Below, one piece after another: positions 35,508 to 47,351 of a stretch of DNA of 64,000 nucleotides (the stretch's first letter is position 1; each line of letters begins with the position of its first letter). Origin of the DNA: Crocodylus rhombifer (taxonomy: Eukaryota; Chordata; Crocodylia; Crocodylidae). Position numbers and translations under genes: made by a program. The stretch is from the NCBI GenBank assembly GCA_038503035.1, contig JAVSML010024599.1:558001-622000 (forward strand). The letters are read 5' to 3'. The notes below the pieces were generated by a model. That model made no database searches. It had not been told where the DNA came from and was given only the letters and a program-made list of their open reading frames with translations.

Positions 35508-36645
35508 TCATAGAAAATTAGTGTTGGGAGGGACCTCAGGAGGTCCTCTAGTTCAACCCTGTGCTTAAAGCAGGATCATGCTCAACTAGGTCATCCCAGC
35601 CAAGGCTTTATCTAGCCAGGTCTTAAAAACCTCCAAGGGTGGAGATTCCATAATCTCTCTGGGTCACCTGTTCTAGTGCTCTACTACCCTCCTAGTGAGA
35701 GAGATTTTTCTAATAGCTAATATAAACTTTCCTTGCTGCAACTTAAGACCTTTGCTCCTTGTTCTGTCATAGACACCACTGAAAACAGTTGAGCTTCATC
35801 ATCTTTGGAACCCCCCTTCAGGTAGTTGTTATTAACGGCTGCTATTAAATTCCTCTTTCACTCTTCTTCAGACTGAATAAGCCCATTTCCCTCATCCTCT
35901 CCTCAGAAGTTTCAGCCCCAGTGCCCTAATCATCTTTGTTGCTCTGCACCGGACTCTCTGCAATTCGCCCACATCCTTTCTATAGTAGATACCCAAAACA
36001 GGACACAGAACTCAGATGTGGCCACACCAGTGCCAGATAGAGGGGAATAATCACTTCCCTCAGTCTGCTGGCAACACTCTTACTAATGCAGCCTAGTTTT
36101 GCCGTTAGCCTTCTTCATAGCAAGTGCACACTGTTGGCTCATATTCAGTTTATTGTCCACTGTAACACCCAGGTCTCTTTCTGCAAAACTGCTGCTGAGC
36201 CAGTCAGTCCCCAGCCTGTACTGTTGCATGGGATTGTTCTGTCATAAGTGCAGCATTTTCCATTTGTCCTTATTGAATCTCATGAGATTTCTTTTGGTCT
36301 AATCCTTCAATTTGACTAGGTCTGTATGAATCCTAGCCCTACCCCCTAGTGTGTCTACTACTACTACTACCAGCTTGGTGTTGCTTGCAAATGTGCTGAG
36401 GTTGCACTCCACCCCATTTCCCAGGTTGTTGATGAGTATATTGAACAAAACTGGTCCCAGGACTGACCCCTGGGACATTCCACTTGATACTGGCTGCCAA
36501 ATACATATCAAGCCAGACATCGGTTATTACCCTTTGAGCCTGACAATCCAGCCAGTTTTCTATTCACCTTATAGTCCATTCATCCAACCTGTACTTCCTT
36601 AACTTGCTAGCAAGAATGTTGTGGGAGACTGTATCAAAATGATGT
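35508..36645 (-). mobile_element. CR1 LINE, antisense, RT part and 3' UTR (older lineage)
   Basis: Starts with CATAGAAAATTAGTGTTGGG and GGGACCTCAGGAGG, the antisense CR1 3' UTR, parallel to the 5304 copy. It then runs continuously through antisense ORF2 thumb and palm. The minus strand reads SGMSQGSVLGPVLFNILINN and a degenerate FADD-region NLSTFASNTKL (about 36350-36500), where the FADD box is altered to FASN. The match stops in the FDTVSH box near 36640. Many stops in all frames mark it as old and inactive. Confidence 0.85.
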
Positions 36646-36863
36646 GGTCTGTATTGATGTTGGGCCACAGAAGGCATTTGGATCTGTTGCAGGGCTTTGT
36701 GCCTCGTTAAGACTGGGAGTTAGGTAGGCTGTTGCTTGAGAGATGCTGTTTGAGATTGGGGAGCTGCTTGTAAGCCAAGACCTGTTTGTCTCCCATGACT
36801 ACTTTGAAACAGTCATCCTTTTTCAGGAAGGGTTGGAGGTCATTAATAATATCTAATATCTAA
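36646..36863. other. Unassigned; possible short inverted CR1 scrap
   Basis: Immediately beyond the antisense CR1 break, the plus strand reads VCIDVGPQKAFGSVA (about 36648-36690). This weakly resembles the same RT Asp box in the opposite orientation. The similarity is short and may be chance. Confidence 0.25.
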
Positions 36864-36986
36864 ACCAGGGGCTGTTAGTGACTACCAGAGGGACAAGCCG
36901 GGACAACTCTTGAGCCTATGCTTATCTGCTTAGCTCTTAACATCTGGCTTATCTCCTCAAGGTACCCTGTTTGAGAATCACTGGGC
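36864..36986. mobile_element. hAT-like end pair, about 120 bp remnant
   Basis: CAGGGGCTGTTAGTGACTAC at the left and GGTACCCTGTTTGAGAATCA then CTGG at the right. The right end's TTTGAGAATCACTG is the classic vertebrate hAT terminal phrase. The left end agrees only loosely. Possibly a deleted MITE. Confidence 0.35.
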
Positions 36987-37074
36987 TAGGCTGAAGGTAG
37001 TGTTACTATCTGGGTGCTCTACCAGGCCTCTCTTAAGCAGGGTTAGCCTAAAATCACCAGTTTTAAGGCACATG

Positions 37075-37288
37075 AAGGTGTCAATGGATACACACTGTGT
37101 GAATGTGAATCACATTAGCACATCTACCTGTGCGCTAATATGACTTAGCTAGTCTCACCTAAACTTAATGTGCCTTAATGTGCATTAGTGCGTCCGTGTG
37201 TAGACACACACCTAAATTGCCGTAATGTGCCTTAAATAAAGGCGAATTGAGTTTACGCATGTGTAAGTACGCATGTAGACGTGCCCTT
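37075..37288. mobile_element. MITE-like repeat with GTGTCTACAC / GGGCACGTCTACATG ends
   Basis: The right end reverse-complements to GGGCACGTCTACATGCGTAC. Internally CACCTAAACTTAATGTGCC and CACCTAAATTGCCGTAATGT form a direct repeat. TGTGTAGACACACACC marks an inner boundary. Several GTGCATTAG and CATTAGCACA motifs face each other. It is probably a composite of short DNA transposon ends; no target duplication was fixed. Confidence 0.4.
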
Positions 37289-40200
37289 TGTGTAAAGCTG
37301 ATGGAGATAGTCTTTTTAGGTTAAACCTAGATGCTGCTTTGTTTAATTCATTATAAACCAGAAGCCTTATTAACAAAGGCAGCCGTCCTTGGTGACGTGC
37401 TCCATTAAGCTGTGCTGTCAAGAGCATGGGAAATTCAGATGATTGCTGGATTGGGTTAAGTTTTACAGTGTCTGTTATATTCTGGATATCTCAGAATGCT
37501 TTTCATAGCAATTATAGTGCAATGACTGTGTAAGCAAATGTAGCAGATATTATGAATTCAGTGCAAGATCATGCTGGCTTAGTCATTAGAATCTATTTTC
37601 ACAGAGTGCAAATGTTGGTCAGAACAGTAGAGCTATCCCTTAGGTTCCTGTCTTGTTGTTGTTTTCTTCTGTTTTGTGCTTTAATTATTTAACAATGGCA
37701 TGAGATTTTTTTTTCTCCTGGCAAACAAGAACAGTGACTGGAAAATAAGACTTTTTTTTTTTAAAACAGCTTCTCTGAAGGACAAAACACTCATTCAGCA
37801 AGAAAAGAATTCTTTTAATTTTCCCCAAATGAGAGCTCCATTTTAATCAGTTTCAGGGTCTTTCTGTATATCAGAGCCTATTTCTGCCCCGAGTGATATC
37901 AGTAGGAGTTTTCCTGTTGACTTGGATTGGCGGCCTTTACAGAAGGATGCAATGGTCAAGTCTGGAGGCACTCATTACATGTGAGTTTATAATGAACAGA
38001 GCACATTTCAAACCCCAAACATGTAAATGTTATTGAAAGAATGGAGTGGGGTGAAAAAGAAGCAAGAAGAGCTCTATCTTCTCATCACTGTTTGCAACAC
38101 TTGTGGAAAAGGTCTAATATTAATGTGCCTTGTCAGAAAACCCTTATAACATCTATTAAATCATCTTTTCTCTCAGCTGTGCAATAGTTATAAATAGGTT
38201 CATAATGAATTCTGAATTCTGTACATGTAAATCATGCCACATACTATTATCTGATATCCTTGAATTAGGTATGCATGGCCTTGGGGGCACTAAAGGATAG
38301 GGTGAAGCAGTCAGCTGTCTCCTTTAGTAATAACTGCTGTACGTTATGGCTTAACAGCCAGACAATAAATAAAAATTTCAAATTTTCACTGAGACTCTGA
38401 GTAAGACTAAAGATGAATAACAATTTGCTTGCAGGTAAATGCAGGCTAGAATATGAAGAGAGCGACTTCTCAGCAAAAAAGTACATTAAATGTAGTTCAT
38501 TACAGAGAAAAATATGCGTGTAATTGGCTGATGTGAACCTTCTTTCAGCTTCTGCATTAGTACCCATTCTTCCTCTAGATCACCCTTTTAACGATGCATT
38601 CTAAAGAGGTGCAGGTAGTAAGGTGGGAGTTGAATGCATGTTAACATTAAAGCAACAATATTTATTATTCAGTGCTGTAGGTTTTCCCCCAATTATTTGA
38701 GTCATCGGAGAGCAAAGTTAATTTAATGTGGGTATCACTACTCAGCTGATTGAGTTATAATTGTCAATGTCAGTATCTTTTATGTATCCCTCAACAGTGC
38801 AGTACATCTTGCTGCAGTCTTTCCTTTTAATTCCAGACAAGCTCACTGTTCAGTAGAAGAGCAGTGCAGAGAGGTAGGTTTTTGTTTGTCAATCCGAATA
38901 AACATACGTTATGCTTTGGAAAAAACACTGAGATTAATTTTCTTCTTTCCCAACATTCTCAAAATCTAACTGGCGTAGCAGCCACATTAATGTTTCTTTA
39001 ATGAGAGGAAGAGCTGAGGGGCTGTAGTATATCTGGAAAATAATTTTCATTTCATTTGATTGTTGCTTTTTATGCCCAAATTGTGTTTTAATTAAGGATG
39101 ACATAGAGATTTAGCTGGTAAAAATTATTCAGATAAGCTACAACAGACAATGAGCTGCAGGGTTGATTTAAATATATTTCTCTCCCATCATCCCTTCCCC
39201 CTGCCCACTTTCTTCCTAACTATTGTGTCCTTTTGTAACAGGGTAGGAAACGATCTCTTAAAAAAAATCAAGAAAGAAAAAGCTTTTCCACCGTGATAAA
39301 AATATTGTTGATTTTGCTGGCAAAGTAATTCACCAGTGGCTCATTTCCATCAGCTTTTATTTCACAGCAATTGTAAAATAAACCACTCGTAGCACATGCT
39401 GTTAATCTCTAGTCCCTCGGGTGTAACTGCTGTTACACAGTATGGGTCATGTGCTAGCTAAAGTGTGCATTAAAAAGGTAGAAATTAATAGTACTAGCAC
39501 TGATCCCAAGCTAAATGGTATTCAATGGCCAATGTAATTCCTTTAATGATACCACACCACTATATTATCTTTGAGGCTCCTTTTAATTTTTCGTTTCTTC
39601 CACTAACAGAAATAAACCAAAAAGAATGTACGTATCACAGTAAAGTCTGTAGGCAAGATATTTTGGACCGTTGCGTGCACTTGTCTGTTTCCATTCATCT
39701 GTCCTCTTTTTCTTCTGCCCTATTGTCTACTTAAATGGTTGCTTCAACTTTCAACACCAGTTTCAGTGTGGCGTACTTAATACTGCACCACAGAGCAGAG
39801 TCGGTGTTTTCATTATGCTTATAACAGACTAAATAAAGCTTTCTTTGCTTGTGCTACTAAAACTCAATAACTTTTTTTAGGGAGACTGTCTTAGTGAGTA
39901 GGTTTTGGCCATAAATTTAAATGTTTTAAAAGTTATTTATAGCGGGTTTTATTGTTCTCCAATAAGAGCTTCTTAAAAAAAAAAAAAAGAAATAAGACAT
40001 TTTTTGTGTGTCTGTACTTATTTTGTAAGCTGACCAATGAGTATTTAGTACCTTTTGAGTGAGAAACCCCACGTTTTTAGTAGACTGTTTTTATGCTTTT
40101 ATTTTGTTTTCACAGCACAAGATGCTTTTTCAGTTTTGGCATATCTGAGATACAGGGTAGTACAGTGTGTTAGTGAGAGATGACACAGTGAAGCAAAAAA

Positions 40201-41248
40201 GCAGGACAAAGAATGCCATGTGTTTTAAAAATGGAATGAGTTTTGGAGGAAATGGAAGAAGCTCATTAGTACTTTGCATACATTGGGCAGTCCTTGGTCC
40301 TAGAGATTTAGATTTCATTTGGAAATGCATTCATATGCTCTTTCCAAAAAATCCAGCCTAGCTTTGTGTGAAGCAAGTGGCAATCCCCATTGGTTTCTGT
40401 GTTGGAGGGTTGGGTCCATGACAACCTTTACACTTACTCATTGTTTATAGTGCTGAAATCCAATGGTCTGTACATGCTGGAATACCACATGAGCCTAGCA
40501 TGGCTAAGGTATACCTGTTTATGTAGCCACATAATAGGCATTTATTTTTTTCCTACCTGAATGAGCTGGTACCTATTTTGAGAGGTGGGCAGCCTTCAGC
40601 AAAAGTCTGGAGTGGGGTGGGGGTTGGAGGTGAAATTTGTGTCTTTGAAACTGTAGCAAGGCACCTTACCAGCTCTGCCCCCATCCCGTAGAATTTTACT
40701 GTGTGGCCTCTGAATAAAATCTCTCTTGCTCACCCGTATGGACCGCATGACACCTCTCTGTCTGAAGTAACGGATCACTAATTTATATCTATGCTAACAA
40801 AAGGAGATTCCCTCCCCTCCAGGGCAAAGGAGAAAGCGGGAAAGATCTGTGCCCGAGTCATCTACCCTACCTGCACAGACTGTTGTACAAGGCTTATTAA
40901 ATCACAATGTAGCTTTAACTTTTATAAATGAGATTGTGGTGGAAGAGTGAAGGATTTGAGGTAGAATATGCTAAACCCAAAGAAAAATCTAATTAACAGC
41001 TACAAACAGCTCCTTAAGCTACTCTGTTACTTTCCTTTTACGTAGACTTCTTTTGGAGTTCTGTTGTCATCCCATTTTGATGGCAGAGAATAAATTGAAA
41101 TTGTTACAGGGTGGAATGTCTTACTGAAACTTCTTGATTAAGCATGTATCATTTTTTCTCATGGTCTTATTTTAGGATGATATTGTTCTTCCAGCCTTTC
41201 ACTTATGTATCTTTTTGTTTCAAGACAAGATAATTTAACATTGCAGAG
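37289..41248. other. AT-rich stretch without repeats; possible conserved noncoding sequence
   Basis: No frame is credible. The part from about 38640 to 39470 lacks recognisable repeats and carries several TAATTA-type motifs (TTTTAATTAAGG near 39090 among them), the look of conserved regulatory DNA. Sequence alone cannot show conservation. A candidate 37-nt exon lies within it. An A13 run starts near 39975. Confidence 0.3.
38837..38873 (+). other. Candidate 37-nt microexon
   Basis: A pyrimidine-rich tract (GTCTTTCCTTTTAATTCCAG) ends in AG at 38836. The 37-nt segment ends GCAGAGAG and is followed by GTAGGT, a good donor, at 38874. Both splice signals are strong by eye. However, such pairs occur by chance and no coding similarity was recognised. 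Confidence 0.15.
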
Positions 41249-41499
41249 CAGTGGTGCTTAGTCCAAGTTGTCTTAGGAGCCACATGAGCAGTCATTGGGT
41301 ACATACAAGTGTTACATTTCTACCAGTGGAATTTGTAAGTGTACAAGCGTTCAAACAGTTTCCACAGGACCACATGTGGCAGGTCTTATAGACACTTCTA
41401 CTACTTCCAGTGGTGTAGAAATAATGAACAGGTAGAATTTCTACCTGAAAAACAAATGTTTGTAAATTTGCCTCTCTGATAGAAGCTGCTAGACTGCCC

Positions 41500-41960
41500 T
41501 ACAGCATCCCAGGATGCCTTGCTCTGCTCCCTACCCTGCATGGTACTGCCTGTGACCTGCCTGTACTCCACTACTCTGGCCAAGTGCAGAGAAAACCCCT
41601 CCCTGTCAGCTGGAGGGCAGGGAAATCCCAATTGTGCCAGGATCCCCAAGGCTGCAGCTGTCCACCCCCCCAGTTTGAAGCAGGTAGGAGAGACTGACCC
41701 ACCAGTACCCTGCCTGGACCTGGCCTGCCCCTGCCACTCCTGAAGCCCTCCTATCCATGGACATGGCCTGGCCTGGCCTGGCCTGGTCCCACCCCCACCA
41801 TTCCTGGAGCCCCCTGCCCCACCCCCTCCCTCCTCCCCAGCCATCGATTAGACTGCTTACCCCCGCCCCTGCCATTCCTGGGGGCTTCCAAGCCCCCCTC
41901 CTTAGAGACAGACTAGCTTGGCCCTGCCCCCCTAGCATTTTGGAGCCCCACAATGTACCA
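41500..41960. other. GC-rich block with CCTGG pentamer run
   Basis: About 460 bp of C-rich plus strand, including a GGCCT/CCTGG tandem run at about 41766-41787. Long overlapping minus frames (41401-41844 and 41606-41953) are glycine-rich composition artefacts. Confidence 0.5.
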
Positions 41961-42017
41961 AATTAAAGACTGGTGCATGTATGTGTGTGGGAGATTGGTT
42001 CTGTTGCTGATAGGGGC

Positions 42018-42114
42018 CATGTCTATGCTGTTTGGGTTTGGTGGATCTGGTTCCAATCACAGTGGATCTGAATCCACCAGCCCCCACCCCCTGTACCCAA
42101 GAAGCATAGACATG
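42018..42114. repeat. Hairpin of about 97 bp with CATGTCTATGCT arms
   Basis: CATGTCTATGCTGTTTGGGT faces a right arm that reverse-complements to CATGTCTATGCTTCTTGGGT, 18 of 20 identical. An inner GGTGGATCTGG/AATCCACC pair extends the stem. This is a small MITE-like hairpin within the possible hAT host. Confidence 0.55.
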
Positions 42115-42138
42115 ACCTCTGCATGGAATGGAGCCCAC

Positions 42139-42161
42139 TGATTTTTTTTTTTTTTTTTTTT
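42139..42161. repeat. Poly-T run, about 22 nt
   Basis: An uninterrupted T tract followed by CCCCACCCCCC. It is not at the end of a recognised LINE or SINE, so its origin is unclear. Confidence 0.8.
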
Positions 42162-42435
42162 CCCCACCCCCCACTACCTTTCCACCCACCACAGACATGA
42201 GCTGGCTCTACCTGGCTCCCGCTGGGAATGGAGCCAGCACCCAACCTCAACTTGCCATCATTGACCCCAACCAGATTCACCCAAGCTGGTGTATCAGCTA
42301 ATGCCGGAGGGGTAAGGGAATCATGGTTGTCTGCTAGAGGCGGAATTGATAGGCTTGAAAAGGCAACAGGTACACTTTTTTTACTGTCTCAAAGCCTGAC
42401 AGCTGGGAGGGAGGGAATGGGAGCAGGGTCATCTC
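42162..42435. other. Unassigned spacer upstream of the nested CR1
   Basis: Nothing recognised beyond composition. Confidence 0.45.
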
Positions 42436-43621
42436 GTGGTGCACTGGTGTGGTGCCAGAGGACTGGAAGAGGGCCAATGTGGTTCCCATCTTCAAAAAGG
42501 GCAAGAAGGAGAACCTGGGAAACTATAGGCCAGTTACTCTTACTTTGATCCTAGGCAAGCTGTTTGGAAAAAATATGCTGGCACACATCCATGAGGGGCC
42601 AGCAGGGGAATTCATGCTTAGGGGCAACCAACACGGATTCATCAGTGGCAGGTCCTGTCAGACCAACCTGATGGCCTTGTATGATCAGATCACCAAATCA
42701 TTAGATGCAGGGGTAGCAGTGGACATAGTCTTCCTGGACTTTTGGAAGGCCTTCGACACTGTCTCTCACCCTGTTCTCATTAAGAAACTGGGGGACTGTG
42801 GTGTAGACACCCACACAGTCAAATGTGTCGCCAACTGGCTGGAGGGCCGCACCCAGAGGGTGGTGGTGGATGGGTCATTTTCAGCCTGGAGGAATGTGGG
42901 CAGTGGAGTTCTGCAGGGTTCGGTCCTCAGGCCTGCACTGTTCAACATCTTCATCAGTGACTTGGGCGAGGGGGTAAAAAGCACCCTGTTCAAATTTGCT
43001 GATGACACTAAGATGTGGGGGGATGTGGGCGCACTAGAAGGGAGCAATAGGCTACAATTGGACCTAGACAGGTTACAAGGGTGGGCAGATGAGAATAGGA
43101 TGGGATTCAACACTGACAAGTACAAAGTGATGCACTTGGGGAGGCACAACTGGCACCATACCTACAGGTTGGGGAACACTCTTCTTGTCAGTACAGAGGG
43201 AGAAAAGGATCTTGGAGTCGTCATTGACTCCAAGATGAATATGGGCAGGCAGTGTGGGGATGCAGTCAGGAAGGCCAACCGCACCTTGTTATGCATCCAC
43301 AAATGTATCTCGAGCAGGTCCAAGGAGGTGATCCTTCCCCTCTATGCAGCACTGGTCAGGCCACAGCTGGAGTACTGCGTCCAGTTCTTGGTGCTGCACT
43401 TCAAGAGGGATGTGGACAACATGGAAAGGGTCCAGAGAAGGGTGACTCATATGATCAGGGGGCAGCAGGGCAGGCCCTACGAGGAGAGGCTATGGGACCT
43501 GAACCTGTTCAGCCTCCACAAGAGAAGGCTGAGGGGGAATATAGTGGCCTGTTACAAACTAGTCAGGGGGATCAGCAGGCATTGGGGAAGTCCCTGTTCC
43601 TCTGAGCACTGCCAGGAGTGA
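42436..43621 (+). pseudogene. CR1 ORF2 reverse transcriptase, 5'-truncated, 390-aa open frame
   Basis: This is the longest uninterrupted coding frame in the window (42449-43621). It begins inside RT at VVPEDWKRANVVPIFKKG, because the insertion is 5'-truncated; the ATG used is not a real start. It carries NYRPVTLTLILGKLF, QHGFISGRSCQTNLMALYDQ, FLDFWKAFDTVSHPVLIKKL (first catalytic Asp), SGVLQGSVLRPALFNIFISD (usually VPQGSVLGP) and FADDTKMWGDV (the catalytic DD pair). The thumb follows with VRPQLEYCVQFLVL and RVQRRVTHMIRGQQGRPY. Near 43570-43600 a frameshift ends the frame early, and the C-terminal FKLDIRRRCFMVRAARVW continues in another frame. The catalytic residues are intact, so this is a relatively young copy of the same lineage as 7165-10165. 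It is dead for lack of ORF1 and endonuclease. Confidence 0.9.
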
Positions 43622-43876
43622 CCAGGAATAATGGTCACAAGCTGGTAGAGGGTAGATTTAAGCTAGATATCAGGAGGCGCTGCTTCATGGTCAGGGCGGC
43701 TAGGGTCTGGAACCAACTTCCAAGAGAAGTGGTGCTGGCCCCTTCCCTGGTGGTCTTTAAGAGGAGGTTAGATGAACACCTTGCTGGGGTCGTTTGACCT
43801 CAATACTCTCTCCTGCCATGGCAGGGGGTCGGATTAGATGATCTACTCAGATCCCTTCCAACCCTATGAAACTATA
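43622..43876 (+). mobile_element. CR1 ORF2 C-terminus and 3' UTR of the nested copy
   Basis: The frame-shifted end of ORF2 reads NNGHKL, then VWNQLPREVVLAPSLVVFKR and RLDEHLAGVV. It is followed by a 3' UTR with GGGGGTCGGATTAGATGATC and CCCTTCCAACCCTATGAAAC, ending in TATAG. The 3' UTR matches the 10050-10165 and 12340-12480 ends. Confidence 0.85.
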
Positions 43877-44906
43877 GGACAGCCAGCCAGTCAGTGCTGA
43901 CTGTGCCTTTGGCTTCTCTTTGCTGTCTTCAGCAGATGGGGAGCCTGCCAAGCATGCGGGGATGCATGGACGAGGACCTCCTGGCTGGGTGCTGTTAGCA
44001 GTGCAGCCTATCTATAGAGCACCTAGCCAGGCCCAGTAATGCCTGTAGTGTTCTGCAGATGGGTTTTTCCATCTGGAAAACAAAACAGGTAGTCCTCTGG
44101 GATCTTTTGAATGCATGTATGCATCCACTGTTAATCAAAAAGTAGAACAACATGTAGAGCTAGGTAAATGGTGTCAGAGAAAAAGTGGCAGTGTATTGTT
44201 CAAAAATTGCTTATTTCAACAGGGGCAAATATTGTTTAAAGTGGCAAGCTTCTCTTATCATTTACTAATTGCAAGAAAGACATGGCCAATGTATGTAATT
44301 TAAAAGAACAAAAACACCTTTTGATAACAGTTTCTAAGAAATACCACAGGTGGTAGTTTGTGGCTCAGGAACCACAGAGTTTGAGTATCAGTGCTTTAGC
44401 AATTCTTTAATATTAGGTATGAAGTTTGGACTCTTATCCCAATATTGCTGTAATATTGCTGTCTTTATTGAATAACAATAAAGAAAATATGCAATATAAA
44501 TAAATGGAAATTTAAGTTGGAGACTGAAATTACTTTTCCCTATTGTTACTGAAATATCCATATGAATAAGATGAAAAGATTTTTATTTTATCAAATTATG
44601 CTACAGCAGTGCCATGAACATTAGGACACAAATCAATCATAAGGGAAAGAGAGGAGTTGAGGTTCAAACTTCAGGGTAAGTTTCTGTAGTACAGTGAGTG
44701 GGTTTGTATTTTCATTAGCCAAACATTTTGCATATTGCTGAGTTTTATGAATGGGATTACCTTTTTTAATCTTTAATCTAGCAGCCCCCAAATTGGACTG
44801 TATAGTATTACCTGGAAGACACTTTGGTTCTCATCAGCAAACTTGATTTAGCCCTTTTTAATTTTCAGGGGACATTTTCCCTTAATATGCATATTTTTTT
44901 TTTTTT
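43877..44906. other. Unassigned sequence up to the assembly gap
   Basis: The first half may be the rest of the possible hAT host; its end is at about 44393. After that it is AT-rich DNA ending in a T run at the gap. No gene is supported. Confidence 0.4.
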
Positions 44907-45306
44907 NNNNNNNNNNNNNNNNNNNNNNNNNNNNNNNNNNNNNNNNNNNNNNNNNNNNNNNNNNNNNNNNNNNNNNNNNNNNNNNNNNNNNNNNNNNNNN
45001 NNNNNNNNNNNNNNNNNNNNNNNNNNNNNNNNNNNNNNNNNNNNNNNNNNNNNNNNNNNNNNNNNNNNNNNNNNNNNNNNNNNNNNNNNNNNNNNNNNNN
45101 NNNNNNNNNNNNNNNNNNNNNNNNNNNNNNNNNNNNNNNNNNNNNNNNNNNNNNNNNNNNNNNNNNNNNNNNNNNNNNNNNNNNNNNNNNNNNNNNNNNN
45201 NNNNNNNNNNNNNNNNNNNNNNNNNNNNNNNNNNNNNNNNNNNNNNNNNNNNNNNNNNNNNNNNNNNNNNNNNNNNNNNNNNNNNNNNNNNNNNNNNNNN
45301 NNNNNN
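44907..45306. other. Assembly gap, 400 N
   Basis: Exactly 400 N characters, flanked by T13 on the left and T13 on the right. The matching poly-T on both sides suggests the gap was opened in a homopolymer or simple repeat; the true gap size is unknown. Confidence 0.99.
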
Positions 45307-47351
45307 TTTTTTTTTTTTTGGTTAGGAAAACAGTTAGCACATTATAACTTCAATTATGATTTTAAAACTGCCTTGTATGTTTCAGGCAATCATAAAACTT
45401 TAAGAATACACACTGATGCTTCTTTAGGACTGGTTTGGAACAAGGCTATAGAACTCACTTGTGTTTGGGAGTACAATCAATTAATAGCTGTTAAAAATAG
45501 ATTATCTTGATTTTGTAGGTTGAACTATGATCCCACACTACTAGAGGTATTTTTTTGGTCAGGATTTAGCTTTGGCCTCTTGAAGGCTCAGATCAAGTGT
45601 TGTATCAGTGTGGGAAGTTTGTATTGCTACTGTATTTATTCTGTAGGTTATGAAAAAAGACTTTGATTTTTAATCCTGTCATTGTGGATTTTTTTTCCTG
45701 GGTTGAAATACTGTGCATTATGATCTCTTGGTAGCCTGATTGATTGTAATGGGAATTCCAGGTGTTCAGTACCTCTTGGGGTTTATCCCTTTTAAATAAA
45801 TTCTCTTTATAAAGATATGACTGGCAACAGCAAATGAAAGCATATATACGAAAACATTCTTATACCAGTTTTATTATTGCTAGCAAAGGCTTGGAAGCTA
45901 TTACATTCTGTACCCAAAGCATTCCTACCTTCATTCTCAGGTCATTCTCACTAAGAGAATGTGTCAATTGGCACCAATCCACGTGCAGAAGAACCATCAT
46001 GAGAAATGGTTCAAAAGGCCATTCCTACTTCCCCCTGTGATATGATGCATTTTTTAAAAAATATTTTAAAGCAGCAGGGGTAAAGATCAAATATCAGTGC
46101 TGATGGAGATGAAAAATACTTCCTATTTGAATGCATTCTAGATTTCTTAGATACAGCATACTTCAGGTGTCTAGATACTTAGTTTGCTTGTTAGTTTGGC
46201 TCTGTGAACAGACGCATGAAAGCAGGAAATGTACGATAGGAACAGGAAACTCCAATGCAGTTGAAGAAAAATATCAAAAACAGTAGATTACTTGAAATCC
46301 AGACAGAGTACAGTGACTGACAGATATACTTATATTAATTGGAAGATACACTCATATAAATGGTTTAATGAAAGAAACACTGCTGCTTCTTTTAATTTGT
46401 AACTATTTCTTGTATAACTAACATGATTTGCTGTGGTATTGCCTATCTCCATTTGTTTTTTAAATGCTGCATGTTCTGATTCTTTACTAGAATGTTACTT
46501 AACCAAAAGCTTTCCTTTGTTTAAGTTCAATTGAAATCGCTTGGCAGTCAGTTAATAGCTATTTTTAAAGGTATGAAAGTGGTAGAAGGCAACTCTCATT
46601 GTATAGAGATATTGATACTTTTTGGATTTCTGTAATTACACACTCACCATCTCTGTAACTGACATTGATTAGTGCTGGTTCAGTTCTTAAAGTTGATGTC
46701 TTTTATATTTTATATTCCCATGTCTTGTTTTCTGGTTTCCCTGGCAGTCCAGTAAGTGCTGAATTACTAAGCAGGAGATTCTTTTCATGGTGTTTCTAGA
46801 ATGACTAAGAAAGACTAAGAATAGGAATTTCCCCTAAAGAGTCCTGTTATCTTACTAGTTATTAGAGAGAAGAGCTTAGAATAAGCACTTGGGTTCTCAT
46901 ACTGTTTTTCTGAATTATTTGAAATATGCCCAATGCTAACACAGTATGGGCCTGACCCTATTCCCCTTAAACAATAACAAAAGTGTTATTGACTTATAAT
47001 GAAAAACATATTGGTTTATTTATGACCTCCTTCTTAGGTTTCACTGCCACACTTATGAAATCTAGCATCTATCAAATTCCTAGATTTTACATATGTACAT
47101 ATATGGCTATAGCTCATATAGTATGTACAGTTCTGTGATCTTCATCTTCAGGTAGTCAATTGTTGGTCCTCACTCTACTTGTTACATTTCTACCACAACT
47201 GACATGCTAATTATGGCATAAATGGTAAGACTGCTACATGTCCCCAATATAAGGCTGTTTAAAATGGCAAACCAGCCATAAAAATGTTCCATGTAAAATA
47301 TAGAACACTTTAATGGCTGGTTTATATGACATGTTAAATCGCATATGCAGT
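45307..47351. other. AT-rich sequence with no recognised feature
   Basis: No credible gene or named repeat. Confidence 0.45.

Larger units (their letters stand above)
41249..44393. mobile_element. Possible hAT-like element, interrupted by a CR1 insertion
   Basis: The left end CAGTGGTGCTTAGTCCAAG with GTTGTCTTAGGAGCCACATG faces a right end that reverse-complements to CACTGATACTCAAACTC with TGTGGTTCCTGAGCCACA. The shared 'CASTGRTRCT...GAGCCACA' layout is typical of vertebrate hAT ends. Inside lie a GC-rich block, a small hairpin, a T21-T22 run and a CR1. Without the CR1 the host would be about 1.7 kb. The flanking 8-mers TTGCAGAG and CTTTAGCA do not match, so pairing of these ends is uncertain. 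Confidence 0.35.

Noticed and set aside
41401..41953. Two long glycine-rich minus-strand frames
   Set aside because: They come from the C-rich block with a CCTGG run; repetitive Gly/Trp/Arg content shows a composition artefact.
44824..45510. 228-aa frame spanning the N gap
   Set aside because: Most residues are unknown because the frame crosses the 400-N gap.
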